Shown here piece by piece: positions 1 to 15,515 of a stretch of DNA of 64,000 nt. The position numbers and the translations under genes were made by a program. The notes beneath the pieces were generated by a model, which was given only the letters and a program-made list of their open reading frames with translations, was not told the origin of the DNA and did not search any database. The stretch's first letter is position 1, and every line of letters starts with the position of its first letter. The stretch is from Eunapius fragilis (taxonomy: Eukaryota > Porifera > Demospongiae > Spongillida > Spongillidae). The stretch is taken from positions 7,940,149 through 8,004,148 of the forward strand of contig OY811976.1 of the NCBI GenBank assembly GCA_963681505.1, in the 5' to 3' direction.

Positions 1-1614
1 CACTTTCAATTCAGCAATCTGGCCTTCAGCTTGCTGGGACGATGTGTGCTGGAGAATGTGCTTCCCGGGACGTCATATGAAGACTACGTCACCGCAAACA
101 TTCTATCCCCTCTTGGAATGAACAACACAGGGTTCTACATATCAGACAGGTAGCACTTCTTTCGCTTGGATTTTTATTTAATTTGCACTCTGATCTTATC
201 ACATCCTACCCTCCCCCCCCCCCCCCCCCCCCCTCCATGGTGTGGCCATGAGTAGTGTCATAGAGAAGATGGCTGTGGGGTACAACTCCAACGATGGCTC
301 TGTGGCCTCCCTCTTCTCTTTAGGATGGGACTCACCCAGCGGACAGATGTACTCTAACATTGAGGACATGAACAAGGTGTGGTCTTTTTTGGTGTGGGTG
401 TGAATGATTTAGTAGGTGTGGTCTTTTTTGGTGTGGGTGTGAATGATATAGTAGGTGTGGTCTTTTTTGGTGTGGGTGTGAATGATTTAGTAGGTGTGGT
501 CTTTTTTGGTGTGGGTGTGAATGATATAGTAGGTGTGGTCTTTTTTGGTGTGGGTGTGAATGATTTAGTAGGTGTGGTCTTTTTTGGTGTGGGTGTGAAT
601 GATATAGTAGGTGTGGTCTTTTTGGTATGGGTTGAATGGTCTAATTATGCATATAGTAGGTGTGGCCTTGGTATTATGTGGATGATGTAATTATACATAT
701 GGTAGGTGTGGTCTTTTTTGTATGGTTGTTGATGATCTAATAACATATGGTAGGTGTGGTCTTATTGGTATAAGTGTGGTTGATTAATTGTGCATATGGT
801 AGGTGTGGTTATTTTGGTATGGGTGTGGATGATCTAATTATGCATATGGAGGTGTGGTTATTTTGATGCAGGTGTGGATGATGTAATTTATACTCATATG
901 GGTAGATGTGCAGCATCAGGTGGGAAGGTTCTATGTTGGCATTTCCAAGGGGGAGAGAGAAATTCATTTCATTAAGCTTATTTCCGTCAACAGCTTTTGC
1001 AATTCTTCTATGACATTGTGATTCCTTTTGGTCCGAGGAAAGGTTCTGCAGTGCTGTCAGAAGATCTTAGAAGAGAGATGATGCTACCATGTTAGGACAT
1101 GTGTTTGTTGGTGTGTGTGTGGTGTGCGTGTAAGTGCATGTGGGTTCATGTGATTTGTATGCATGTAATGTGTAATACGCCCCAAGTTTTTTAAAATTTC
1201 CATTTGTATGTTATGTATACATATAGTTTTTCAGTTTATTGTGTACATTTTTTCTAGTATATATCAACCCGGACAGCTTCACTGGATTTGGTACTCCCTG
1301 GGAGATAGCTTTCCTAGCCAACTACACCATCCTGACCAAGAGTGGTAACATCCCAGGGTACTCTTCCTTCTTCTCCTTCGTTCCAGATCTGCTCCTAGGT
1401 GGGTCCTATCCATGGGATGTAATATCATCACTCTGGATTGTGGTGCTATCCTATGATAATACCATGGTGACAAAATGCTATAAATCCTGGTTAGATTTTC
1501 AAGTGGTATGGCCTGTAAACAAGGATGGTGTGATGTCTTGAGGGAAGGTGGGGGGGGGGGGGGGTCTCTCAAACTTTCACTTCAAATGTTGCGAATATCA
1601 CCTTTAAGTTTAAA

Positions 1615-1672
<58 letters not shown>

Positions 1673-3607
1673 AGGGATGAATATCATGTTTTCTGGAGGA
1701 CCAGACCTCGAGCAGATCATTCCGGGAGTAGAGATCTACGTCTCCCTCATCCCCGCCCTGGTGGAAGCCCTCAGCCCCCTCCAGCCTGTGTACCCTTACC
1801 CGCCCAACCCCGCCATCTACACTGGCCTGTACAGAAGCAAGGACGGCTCCTTCAACATCAGCGTCTATGACGACGGGATCCACCTGTTCATCTCTGGTCT
1901 GGACACCCAGACTGTGTACCTGTCGTACCAGAAGCAATATTATTTCCAGGTTGGCTAGTGATCCTGCTGTTGACACTGCATGTGCACTTAATAAACAGGT
2001 GCAACGCAATATTGCAAATGAAAAACATTGTTTGCAAATGGATAAAGACAGTTCATAATGGATGAAATCCCACTAGCACGGGCATCTATTAGAAAGCCTT
2101 CAATCCCAATTTGAGTATATCTTACGTAATCCACTCTGATAGTTTATTTAGTTTGGTCGAAACCTCAGTTTTACAAAATGGCATTGTTATTAATGGCATT
2201 GTTATTAATAACTATTACATCAGCACTGATAGCAAGTTTTCATGCAGCAGGAATATAACCTTTTCCCAACATAGTAAATACTGCAAGTGCCCACAACAAG
2301 GAGTAACAAAGTAACGAGTAACTATTTCATTATTCAATGAAAATAGATTCTATACTATTGAATCACAAATGATGCACTTAATGCCCACATGTTTGTTCAT
2401 AGTTTTTAGAAAACACATCAAAAGATACACTAGTGTCTATTAGAAAGACGTTCAGGTAAGCTCATGCAAGGAAGCTTGGCTTGTTTTTGTGCTAGATTCT
2501 TATGATTTCTTCCGTATCAAAGGGCCATCGTATTACACCAGAGGGAACACACCTATACTGTACTCCGTATCATTGCAACACAATGAATTTCTTTTCCAAG
2601 GCAATTATCTCTGTGTAGAATTCATATATCAATCTGTTGGCATGGCACTAATATTTTAAGTCTCGTCTTCACAAACTGGGCCTACTTCCCTTTTAAAAAT
2701 TTCCCTCTATTACACAGTTATTATTGGTGCATGCTTGTAATCTGGCAGTTCAGAAAAAAACCGTTTGTAAAAAAAATATCAGTCGGTTAAGTAATTGACC
2801 AGTTGGTTAAGGTCGTTCGTTCGTTTGATATCTCGTTGAAATATTTATTATGATTGGTTATTTATGCATAATAATACACATTGTAATTAAATGGGACAAA
2901 CACAACGTCAGGCTTTGCCACATGGCAAGAAAGGTGGTCCACCCCTAAGCACGTTGCTGATATAAGAGCAATACGTAGCAAAGTTGCTCTAAGTTTCCGT
3001 ACCACGTGAGGTGAATCCCATCCCCCTTACCTCCACCGTTCCCTCTCATCGTCTTATTGTTTTCTTGAGTTTTGCATTATGGCAACAGTATATGCACAAG
3101 TGACATTATGTAAGACGCACATGACGCCACTTGCAACTCTATAACATAACAACCAGTCGGTTACTGTTGTTTAAACTAGTTGAAGCTAGCTAAAATAAAA
3201 CCAGTTGAAGCTGCAGTTATTTGATTCTTGTGATCGGTTAACTGGAGCTCCGGCACAACCTGTTTTTCAAATACCCATACCAGTACTTGCACACAATAAA
3301 TCATGCGTATTTTGTAATCAGCTATTCATAGCAGTTGTGTTAGTTCTTGTGTTAGTTCTGTACAATTCAAACTTGTAGCACGATCAGAGGGTACCTATGT
3401 GTGACTTGACTGCCTTTCTCTTAACTTTGCGTTGTGAATGCACAGGTGGAGTTCCCTCTCACCACTAAGAACTGCTTCGCAACTGAGCTGCAAGCACTTT
3501 ACAAACAATGGCTGGTGTTTGACCCCCCTTCAGTGACAGGAGGACCCTCCCCCAGCTGCCGCATGCCCGGGCTGTATCCAAGTGAAGTATTCAGCAGAAC
3601 AGACTAG
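1..3607 (+). CDS. Serine beta-lactamase-like protein (class C / LACTB-type fold), 3' six exons
   Basis: The six visible exons are 1-149, 253-376, 994-1090, 1258-1398, 1675-1949 and 3446-3607 (TAG). They join in phase throughout and give the last 315 residues; the 5' part lies off the window. Residues 1-50 read QFSNLAFSLLG, then YEDYVTANILSPLGMNNTGF, the block around the second catalytic motif (Y-x-N) of class C beta-lactamase/transpeptidase-like proteins. Exon 4 has TKSGNIPGYSSFFSF, in the position of the third K-T-G-like motif. Exon 5 (GMNIMFSGGPD, then a proline-rich NPAIYTGLY stretch) resembles the C-terminal extension of animal LACTB-like proteins. The catalytic S-x-x-K would be upstream. 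The Y of Y-x-N is F here, so hydrolase activity is doubtful. Substrate is unknown; animal relatives are hydrolase-like or structural. A candidate AATAAA lies at 3912-3917. Introns exclude a bacterial contaminant. Confidence 0.85.
213..233 (+). repeat. Poly-C tract before a splice acceptor
   Basis: A run of 21 C lies in the first intron of the beta-lactamase-like gene, 18 bases before the AG at 251-252. It probably serves as the polypyrimidine tract for the exon starting at 253. Such runs are prone to length error in sequencing. Confidence 0.7.
377..905 (+). repeat. 39-bp intronic minisatellite arranged as 78-bp dimers
   Basis: The intron begins at the donor at 377. Six near-perfect 39-bp units (GGTGTGGTCTTTTTTGGTGT...) run to about 610. 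Units ending GATTTAGTA and GATATAGTA strictly alternate, which makes three 78-bp dimers. Degenerate units with TGCATATGGTAGGTGTGG continue to about 905. Because 39 is divisible by three the array gives a spurious open frame (GVGVNDLVG/GVGVNDIVG); it is not coding. Confidence 0.85.
1617..1670 (+). repeat. (GT)n microsatellite before an acceptor
   Basis: About 27 GT units end directly before the acceptor at 1671-1674 (ACAG) of the exon starting at 1675 in the beta-lactamase-like gene. The repeat occupies the place where a polypyrimidine tract would be expected. Confidence 0.9.
1950..3445 (+). other. Last intron of the beta-lactamase-like gene
   Basis: This 1.5 kb intron has donor GTTGGC and acceptor CACAG. 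No exon is recognisable in it. From about 2291 onward it is similar to 15,526 onward: the shared blocks include GAGTAACAAAGTAA and AAAACACATCAAAAGA. It is therefore the start of the segmental duplication described separately. Confidence 0.6.
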
Positions 3608-4407
3608 GCAACATGTAGAGAAGGCCCATGGCCTATGTACTGAGTGATGTGCATGTACTATTACTACCTATGAAACAATATATTATATTTGTACTAACAA
3701 TTATTGTTGCTTGGGTTTAGAAATTATATACTAAAATCTAACCTTTTCTTTCCATGCTTCATGCAGCTGTACTTCATTAAATGTGCACACTTGTCCCATA
3801 CATTAGCACATTTTTGCTGTTAGTGGAACATAAAAAGACTTTGAACTTAATTGAAGAAGGGTAATGTGAAGGTTTCATCACTCTAGAGGTGGTAACTGAG
3901 GAGTGGGGTTTAATAAACATGCCAATGAAGTCATACCTATATAATATTATTCTGAAGTCAGAATATCAATATCTGCATATTAGAATCATTGCTTACAGAG
4001 GTTCAATTGTGGTGAAGACAATTACACATGTACATCATGGTGCAAGTGTCAGAAAATACTCCACGTAGTCGTAAAAGCCCTCAATATTTCTACACCTATA
4101 AAGATGCCAGGGATTCTACTTTGGCTGACATTTTTAAAACAATGCTTTATCTCAAACATGAAAATTTCATACATCATATTCGTGCTGTTAGTATTGTAAC
4201 CTTGCTACTGCAACGTTCCATGATTGATTTAAATATGCTGATCACTGCACAGGTGAACTTAGAGATATAGAAGTGGGTGAATGATTGAAGCAATGAGCTG
4301 CAGCAGCAATAATAATGTAGTTGTGAACCAAAGAGATACTAAAGGTTTGTTTGATATCCTGCAATAATGTCACTAGAATGTTTTGTAGATGGCAAAGAGA
4401 TCGCATT
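3608..4407. other. Intergenic sequence with no recognised gene
   Basis: This holds the 3' flank of the beta-lactamase-like gene. The block just after the stop (AGAACAGACTAG, then GGCCTATGTACTGAGTGATG) recurs inverted near 57,640-57,760. The rest is AT-rich and matches the flank after 16,110 in the duplicated copy. The short open frame at 4028-4270 shows no family resemblance and is probably chance. Confidence 0.5.
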
Positions 4408-5600
4408 CTAGTAAAATCTAAATCTCATGCATAAAAGAAAAGAAAATGAATGCATACAAACATTCTTTTTCCTCATAAACAAAATAGCTACTATGACAGC
4501 AACCACAATCAGAATAAGGAGTACCACAACCAAGATGGCCAGAGTAGCTCCAAGGTCTGTGATGGTTGTATGGGAGGAGGTCTGATCCATTGGGGCTACG
4601 GAAGAGCAAATATTCTCTTTTCATTGCATAGTACACATTGCAAATAAGATGTAAGGTATGATATCTGATATAGCTAATAACAGGAGTAACACATTGAGGT
4701 TAGATGAAGATGTATATCCCATATGAGTTTACACAGATATGTTCACCATAGCCTGTACACTAAATTCATAATAGTAGCTAGGTTCCAGACCATTGATTAT
4801 TCTACATGCAATATGGCATTTGAGGGGAACACCTGGGTCTGGACACTAACTGTCTGCCGCTTTACATTTAATTTAGAACGGAACTTCACCACATATATCC
4901 AATTACACTTGTGGTATCATGAGTACTATTCCAGTATTATCCTGACAGCAGCAGTGGGGATAGGCTGAAGTAAGGTGATGGGTACTTCAGCTAATGGAAG
5001 AATACACACATGGGATAATTGGCCATTAGTCAGTAGGACGATTATAGACTCACAAATTGAGGCAGTATTTGCTTCAAGGTAAGTTGGTTGTCCCCTTCCC
5101 TTTACAAGTAAGCGCAACAGCACTGATATTGTAGTTAATTATAAGTCCAGAAACTACAACTTGCGTAGAAGAGAAATTGGTGATGACCTCTGACCCCAGT
5201 AATACCTGATACATTGTAATTACACCATTGGGGGCAGCAGGATGAAGCCACATTAATGCAACGGTGGTGAAAACATTGCTCATTTGTTTCAGAACATTTA
5301 CAGGTCCTGGGGGTTCACCAACTACCCTATATGCATCTTGGCTTGTGCCACAACAATGAATGGCATCATCACTGCATACACTGTGTACTGCAACACCTCT
5401 GCCAGTCAGGCATATCCTGAACAGTTGATTGGACCAAATGTACCCACTGTCAGATCTGTAGTGAGTGACAACACTGACTGCTACAATCACTGGACTCAAC
5501 CCATACACCAACTATGACTGCTACATTACTGCTAACACATCTGTTGGGAGAGGAATGAAATCAAAATATATTCTAACACCACTTATGAAACGTAAGTAAT
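4408..5600 (-). pseudogene. Decayed 3' end of the FN3 receptor (transmembrane + FN3 exons)
   Basis: On the minus strand the segment at 4408-4600 encodes the same membrane helix as the intact receptor exon at 16,939-17,077 (GATLAILVVVLLILIVVAV, then MRKK). Its donor is gone, and the frame runs on into NVCMHS. The region 4723-5300 (-) matches the two membrane-proximal FN3 exons but has frameshifts and lost splice sites. At 5340-5600 the similarity flips to the plus strand: NGIITAYTVYCNTSASQAYP and GPNVPTV read forward, with an internal deletion. The piece has therefore been inverted locally near 5310. No complete product is possible. Confidence 0.8.
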
Positions 5601-5640
5601 ATTGTATGCCAGCACAAGACAAGTGTGAATGTGAAATGCA

Positions 5641-6627
5641 AGTAATTTACAACATTAAATAACATGCTTTTAGTGCCAAACAAAGTAACCCTTGCGGCGA
5701 TATGGGAGCTCTGGAAAACAATGGAGTCAGTGAAGGGGATGGGAGGCTGAAATTAATTATTCATATTCATGTGTGAAGGACTGAGAAACCTCTGCATGCC
5801 TTGCAAAATATATTTTAAAGCAGCACACTGGTCCTGTCGGAATGTCGACCATCTTGCATGGCCAAGTCTTGCTAAAACATTGGAGGCCATCAAGCAAAGC
5901 GAAGTGATTAGGCTAGTGTGCAGTAAAAAAAATTAAGCGGAGCAGTTTGATATATGTGAAAGCCGCAAGCACTATTTGAACAATGCCAAGTGCTGGCCAC
6001 AATAGGTATAGTGCATAACGAAAAACTACTTCATGAAAATATGATAGAACAGATGGATAATCAGTTCCTTTTCACTTTGTCGTTGATGATGATCTTGCTT
6101 CTCGAATCAGTGGTGTCAGCCTCTTCCCTGCATGCTTCTCCATTGCAGGATTGATAGTTTTAATGCCCCATGCATATTACCCATTTAAGCTGGAACAAGA
6201 GGCCTTCCTACACTGCATGCGTCAATGTACCTACAGGTCAATAAAGTTAACGTTTTGTACCTACAAGTCAATAAAGTTAATGTTTTAACCATGCAATAAA
6301 ACTAAATAACTTTTGATGATTTAAAGTACAGCTACAGCAACGAGCGTTCAATTCACTGTCACATCACATGTTAGCTTGATGTGCATTCAATTTCCTCATG
6401 TCTTCCTTTTGTATGGATGAATGTTCATAACTGTAGACTTTATTAACTACATACGGCAAGCTAACCTACGCACTGACTACATGCATTTCTAAATACTGTA
6501 TGTGGCACTTCTATTTATCTGTGTATTCAGCAAGTAAAGTAAAGAATTCAAGTTTGATGCACTTCATGTACAATCCATGAGTCAGAGTTGAAAAGAAAAA
6601 AAAAAAGGTAAGGGAAAGATACTGTTG
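5641..6627. other. Intergenic sequence, no gene seen
   Basis: No coding exon was recognised. At 6229-6290 a 30-bp unit (TACCTACAGGTCAATAAAGT...) is directly repeated twice. A TTTATT at 6439-6444 is a candidate minus-strand AATAAA polyadenylation signal for the Rabenosyn gene, about 185 bases after its stop. Confidence 0.4.
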
Positions 6628-11738
<5,111 letters not shown>

Positions 11739-11939
11739 TTAATCTCGTACCCAGACCAACCATATTAATAGTAATACGATCTTTTAAAATTATTTTTATT
11801 TTTACTATGCTCGGGCCCTCCTTTTACGGGGTCGATACTCACTCCCTAGATATGTAATCTATACAATTATATCAGATACATTTAAAAAAATCACTAAGTT
11901 TAATGCCTACAACGTGTACAATACTCATGAAACCTGTCA

Positions 11940-12520
11940 ACTGTACATATATGACTGTACCCAAGTGTATGACATATTTGATGCATAAAGCAGTTGTATT
12001 GTACTCACAATATTTGATGAATGCCATTGGACCAAGGGAGGATTAAGGTTACATAAGGCAGCACATACAATAAGAATCTTGTCAATTGTTGAAAAATACG
12101 TATCCTTAGATGTTTTTATCACAGAAATAGGTAGTCTCAACTGAGGAAGCTTGAAGTGTTTCAACTTTCCTATTGCTCACTCAACATGAATTCGCACTCG
12201 AGATGACCTACTGACTTCAACTTCATTTTGGGATAACTGCCAAATCATCAGCAATGTTAAAGCCTCTGTCGGCCAGTACTAGATCTCCTGGGATAAGGTT
12301 GTTATAGAAACCACAGTTGGCTGTCAAATACTTATCTGAAACTGGTCCACCCCAACACTTAGATAAGAAAATTATTGCTCCTGTTGGACTGATAGCCAAC
12401 AAAAACTTTGTGGTGTTTGTATTGAGAATATGTCTGAGCTCTAGCCAACAATGAGGATGGTCGCTCCAGAAATATTTCTGAGCAATCTATTATACAAGTA
12501 GCATGAGAATACATAGGCTT
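11940..12520 (-). pseudogene. DDE_4 transposase catalytic region, broken
   Basis: Minus-strand frames carry all three catalytic blocks of the DDE_Tnp_4 superfamily: IIDCSEIFLERPSSLLARAQ (first D, about 12,485), PGDLVLADRGFNIADDLAV (second D, about 12,275) and VRIHVE*AIGKLKHFKLPQL (E, about 12,195). The residue after HVE is a stop codon where relatives have R. There is a frameshift around FLI/SKCWGG and a deletion of roughly 30 residues between the second and third blocks. It ends IDKILIVCAALCNLNPPLV, as in intact relatives. Confidence 0.8.
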
Positions 12521-12739
12521 GAAGCAATCAGGCAGTGTTTGTCAAATTTTTGTTCGATCTGGCCAACATATCAGACGATGCAGTTCTCTAGACATAACAT
12601 CTACCCAATGATGAAATATTTTACTAACTGAAGAAATAGCAATTCTAAATCTATAGATAAGTCTTCGTGAGGCATTGCTCGTCACAATTTTATACAAACC
12701 AAAAGCAATTCATCCCGATGTGACAGCTTGCAAGTATAA

Positions 12740-13168
12740 TTATTCATAGACATGCATGAATGGATTCAAAGGAGTCAAAATTGTCTCGAACACTTTGTAG
12801 GAACTGAGTGAGGTATAGAGGTGTGTTTGGGAATCATCACCTTTAAGCATTTCAAATGGGCTTGATGTGGAGAAAAACCTACTATCCATTCCTACATCAG
12901 TGTTTATGGCTTTCTCTTCTACTTGCACATGCTGTGTAAAATGCCTGTGCTCTGCACATTCTATAATAACACTGCTGTGTTCACTCTCTTCTTGGACATA
13001 TCTCCTGCAGTAGCAGTAGTCTTCTTGTGTGTTAACACCTTCGTCCTTAAGTTCTACATCTGTGTTCATAGCCTCATCTTTCATATGTATCTCTGTATTC
13101 ACCCCTTTGTCTTCACATTGAATACCTTCAAACTCTATCTTAAGGCTTTCTTCTTCATGGCAGTACAT
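12740..13168 (-). pseudogene. Transposon middle region with NTD-type motif repeats
   Basis: This open frame reads MYCHEEESLKIEFEGIQCED with KGVNTE, EAMNTDVE, EGVNTQ and KAINTDVG spaced through it. It then has SLSSYKVFETILTPLNPF, which resembles the segment before the catalytic core of THAP/DDE_4 transposases. An acceptor (TACTTTAG) at about 13,181 and the donor TCTTGTGAGTG near 13,253 suggest an intron inside the transposon gene. Confidence 0.55.
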
Positions 13169-13921
13169 ATCATCACCTAAAGTATAATACGGCGATGATG
13201 AAACAAGTGCAAGCTATATGTTAATAATAGCAATTAAAAGCAACTCTGAGAGCACTCACAAGATACTTGAGTTGTGGCATCTTTCTGGTCTATCTCATCA
13301 ATAGACGAGCTCAGACTCATAGAGCGTGGACGCTTATAGCGGCGGCCAACTTGGAATATTCGTGGCATGGCTGCATAATCATGTAAGGGCAAACTGTGAA
13401 ACTTAGTTGCAAAAATCGCAGCAACAAAACATCATGTGAACGTAATTTATATCTATTAACACCCGCCGAGCACCTATCTATGAGTACTTGGTTTGATTGG
13501 TTTACATCCTTCTTGTTCAGTGTCTGGATGCAGCCAAAGCCATTCAATTGCACACTCTTGATTAGTTAATAGAGGATGTACAAAAGGCTGAAGCGAAATG
13601 TATCCATTAACACCCATGATATGGCGAAGAATTTTTAGGCATCGTTTTATAACTTTACCATGCATCGCCAAAGGGATTACAAGATTGTTTTCGATATAGC
13701 AACCTACGCTTACGCAGCAAGAATCATCGCTCATAATCATCGATCAGTTGATGGAAACAATGAGTACCAACCTTACATTAAAGTTTCGTACTAGAACAAT
13801 TCACAGCTTTCAACCTTCAGAACACATGTAGTCACGTGAGTGTGCGTGTGATAATTAAAATATTCATGTCATTGGAAAAGGGTCTATATTCATCCGAGAA
13901 GAATAGACCCTTCCCTTTAAC

Positions 13922-14452
13922 GGCGTAAGGAATGCAATTATTCTTAAACGCGTCACTTCCGGAGTTCTTCCTGTGTAGAATCATGACGGGAGACGTATGT
14001 GTCGTGTGTAAAATGACTCTTAAGTTGGACAAGAGTGTATCTAGGTCGCCGCCACAGTACTAGTGGCCACACTACATGTAATTGCATGTACAGGAACTTC
14101 CATTTCAGATGGGCTTCGAACCCCAAGTGAATCCTGACCACTGTTCCCTTCAGGAATGACATTTACATCCGCACTTAATCCAACTGGATACAGATCAAGG
14201 GGATCGCTTTGTCCATCCAAAGGAAAGTGACGGCTGCACACGCGATGGTAAGCTTTATTATCCTTCTCTACAAGGCGAAGCGATCGAATCCAACGTGCCC
14301 TCGTACTTTTTTCGACTGGAATACAGTGCGTAGATACACTCTTGTCCAACTTACGAGTCATTTTACACACGACACATACGTCTCCCGTCATGATTCTACA
14401 CAGGAAGAACTCCGGAAGTGACGCGTTTAAGAATAATTGCATTCCTTACGCC
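13922..14452. repeat. Inverted duplication of the transposon 5' end (arms 13922-14043 and 14331-14452)
   Basis: Two 122-bp arms run outward from GGCGTAAGGAATGCAATTAT to GGACAAGAGTGTATCTA in opposite orientation, with at most a few differences (for example ACTCTTAAG versus ACTCGTAAG). Each carries the THAP start codon and the CVVCKMTRKLDKSVS coding block. The 287 bases between them hold the rest of the THAP domain. Confidence 0.9.
14041..14391 (-). pseudogene. THAP zinc-finger domain of the transposon
   Basis: From the ATG at 14,391 the frame reads MTGDVCVVCKMTRKLDKSVS, THCIPVEKSTRARWIRSLRL, then HRVCSRHFPLDGQSDP. This is the C2CH pattern (C-x2-C...C-x2-H-F) of a THAP DNA-binding domain. A variable tail follows. 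The frame then runs into the inverted copy of its own start and stops. THAP domains bind transposon termini in this superfamily. Confidence 0.8.
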
Positions 14453-14497
14453 GGGTCTATTCGACGACGACGGAGAAGAATTGGCCTGGGTACGAGA

Positions 14498-15184
14498 AAA
14501 GAAAACATGAGCTTTTTTGTTCTCTTAAAGCAAACAGTTTGAAGACTGGATCAAAACATTAAAATGACCGTCTTTGCCTTCTGGTTCGATAGCAACAAAG
14601 AGCTAAACTATCTGTTTCTTGGTACGCGAGTTATACGCGGGTCAATATTTCAAAATGATTTCACGACCCAAGTCAATTTCTATATAGTAACTACTAACGT
14701 AGTTTCTGATTACAGTCTATACCCAACTGTGTTATAGCTATTATACTTAGCTGTGGTTGAGCAGGATAAGCAAACTTCTATTATTCTTATGGGACTTTAG
14801 TTATGAAACATCAGAATGTAGAAACATGTAAGCAGCAGCTATCCTCACTTTACTCGACTCATCACACAACTACAACTTAGGAGTAATAATATACAACTCT
14901 TAAAAATTTGAAAACTGAACCTGCACGGAAAGAGAAAGTGGGACATCAGGAGAAAAGACTGGACAAGGTAATAATAGGATCGCGCGGAAGCGAGAGAAAT
15001 TATGATTCAGAAGTAATCTTAGAAAGTCAGCACTCCCAATTAAACTGTATGCAAAAAAATTAATAAGGAGCATGCATAGCAAAAAATACACACAAGAAGG
15101 ATATCTGGTTAAAATGGCGAATCTATTTCAAATTGACTAGCTACATAGAAGTATACTAATATAATTTCTTGGGGTTCAAACATT
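14498..15184. repeat. Repeat-derived spacer, related to 63,504-63,657
   Basis: The blocks TTGTTCTCTTAAAG, GACTTTAGTTATGAAACATC and TCATCACACAACTACAACTT occur in the same order at 14,519-14,880 and 63,511-63,640. No gene was recognised. The stretch 15,095-15,184 is the 3' flank of the receptor tail exon. Confidence 0.6.
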
Positions 15185-15515
15185 TCAAACACCGCTCTCC
15201 GATTGACTACTGTCTTCGCTTGGGTTTTGCAGAACAATGCCACCTCCCTTGAGCTCAGCCACGTCATCCATATTACGTTTTTGCTTCGAGAAGGTACGTT
15301 TAAGCAATCCAACCGATCCTCCCGGTGCATTTATTTCTTCAGAAGAAGTAAGGTCGGGAACGCGTGAATCATCATATCCAGGTCCTGCATCATCAAACTT
15401 CATTTTCACCACTTCAACCATGTGCTTTCCTTTTCGACTTAAAGTACGTACAAGTTTTGTCACTGTTCCCAGAGTCACAACGTCTTCTGTGACAACAGTT
15501 TCAGACTCCTCTGGC
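15185..15515 (-). CDS. Receptor cytoplasmic-tail exon
   Basis: The acceptor AATACAG precedes G|CCAGAGGAG; the single leading G completes the split codon left by the transmembrane exon (CG|), giving MRKKR-PEESETVVTEDVV. The exon encodes 110 codons ending SEDSSQSESGV and TGA. It holds two related modules, LVRTLSRKGKHMVEVVKMK and LLKRTFSKQKRNMDDVAELK, each with an R-T-x-S basophilic-kinase-like site, separated by GYDDSRVPDLTSSEE. No catalytic domain is present. The link to the receptor rests on phase, strand, distance (1.4 kb intron) and topology; a transcript would prove it. Confidence 0.65.

Larger units (their letters stand above)
2291..5640. repeat. Segmental duplication, copy A (partner about 15,526-18,000)
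   Basis: Collinear similarity links this interval to 15,526-18,000. Matched landmarks in order are the intron block near 2291/15,526, the beta-lactamase last exon (3446/16,011), the receptor transmembrane exon (about 4475/16,939) and receptor FN3 exons (about 4926-5300/17,300-17,800). In copy A the beta-lactamase exon is intact and the receptor part is broken; copy B shows the reverse. End points are approximate. Confidence 0.75.
11743..14497 (-). mobile_element. Dead THAP + DDE_4 transposon (ISL2EU/Harbinger-like)
   Basis: The proposed ends are TCTCGTACCCAGACCAA at 11,743 and its near-exact inverse TTGGCCTGGGTACGAGA ending at 14,497, about 2.75 kb. In minus-strand order it carries a THAP zinc finger (14,391-14,041), an inverted duplicate of its own 5' end, a linker exon (13,330-13,255, SMSLSSSIDEIDQKDATTQ), an acidic region with repeated GVNT/MNTD/INTD motifs (13,168-12,740) and a DDE_4 catalytic region (about 12,520-11,950). 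Stops and frameshifts inactivate it. Sequence just beyond 14,497 is shared with 63,504 onward, so the right end is less certain than the left. No clear target duplication is seen. Confidence 0.7.

Noticed and set aside
379-690. GVGVND-repeat open frame
   Set aside because: A 39-bp intronic minisatellite stays open in frame by its period; it starts at the donor of a real exon.
1-3607. Bacterial beta-lactamase or antibiotic-resistance gene by transfer
   Set aside because: Five introns with consistent phase and an animal-type C-terminal extension show an established metazoan gene.
13474-13740. Independent minus-strand host gene
   Set aside because: Lies inside the THAP/DDE_4 element with no recognisable family; likely transposon intron or debris.
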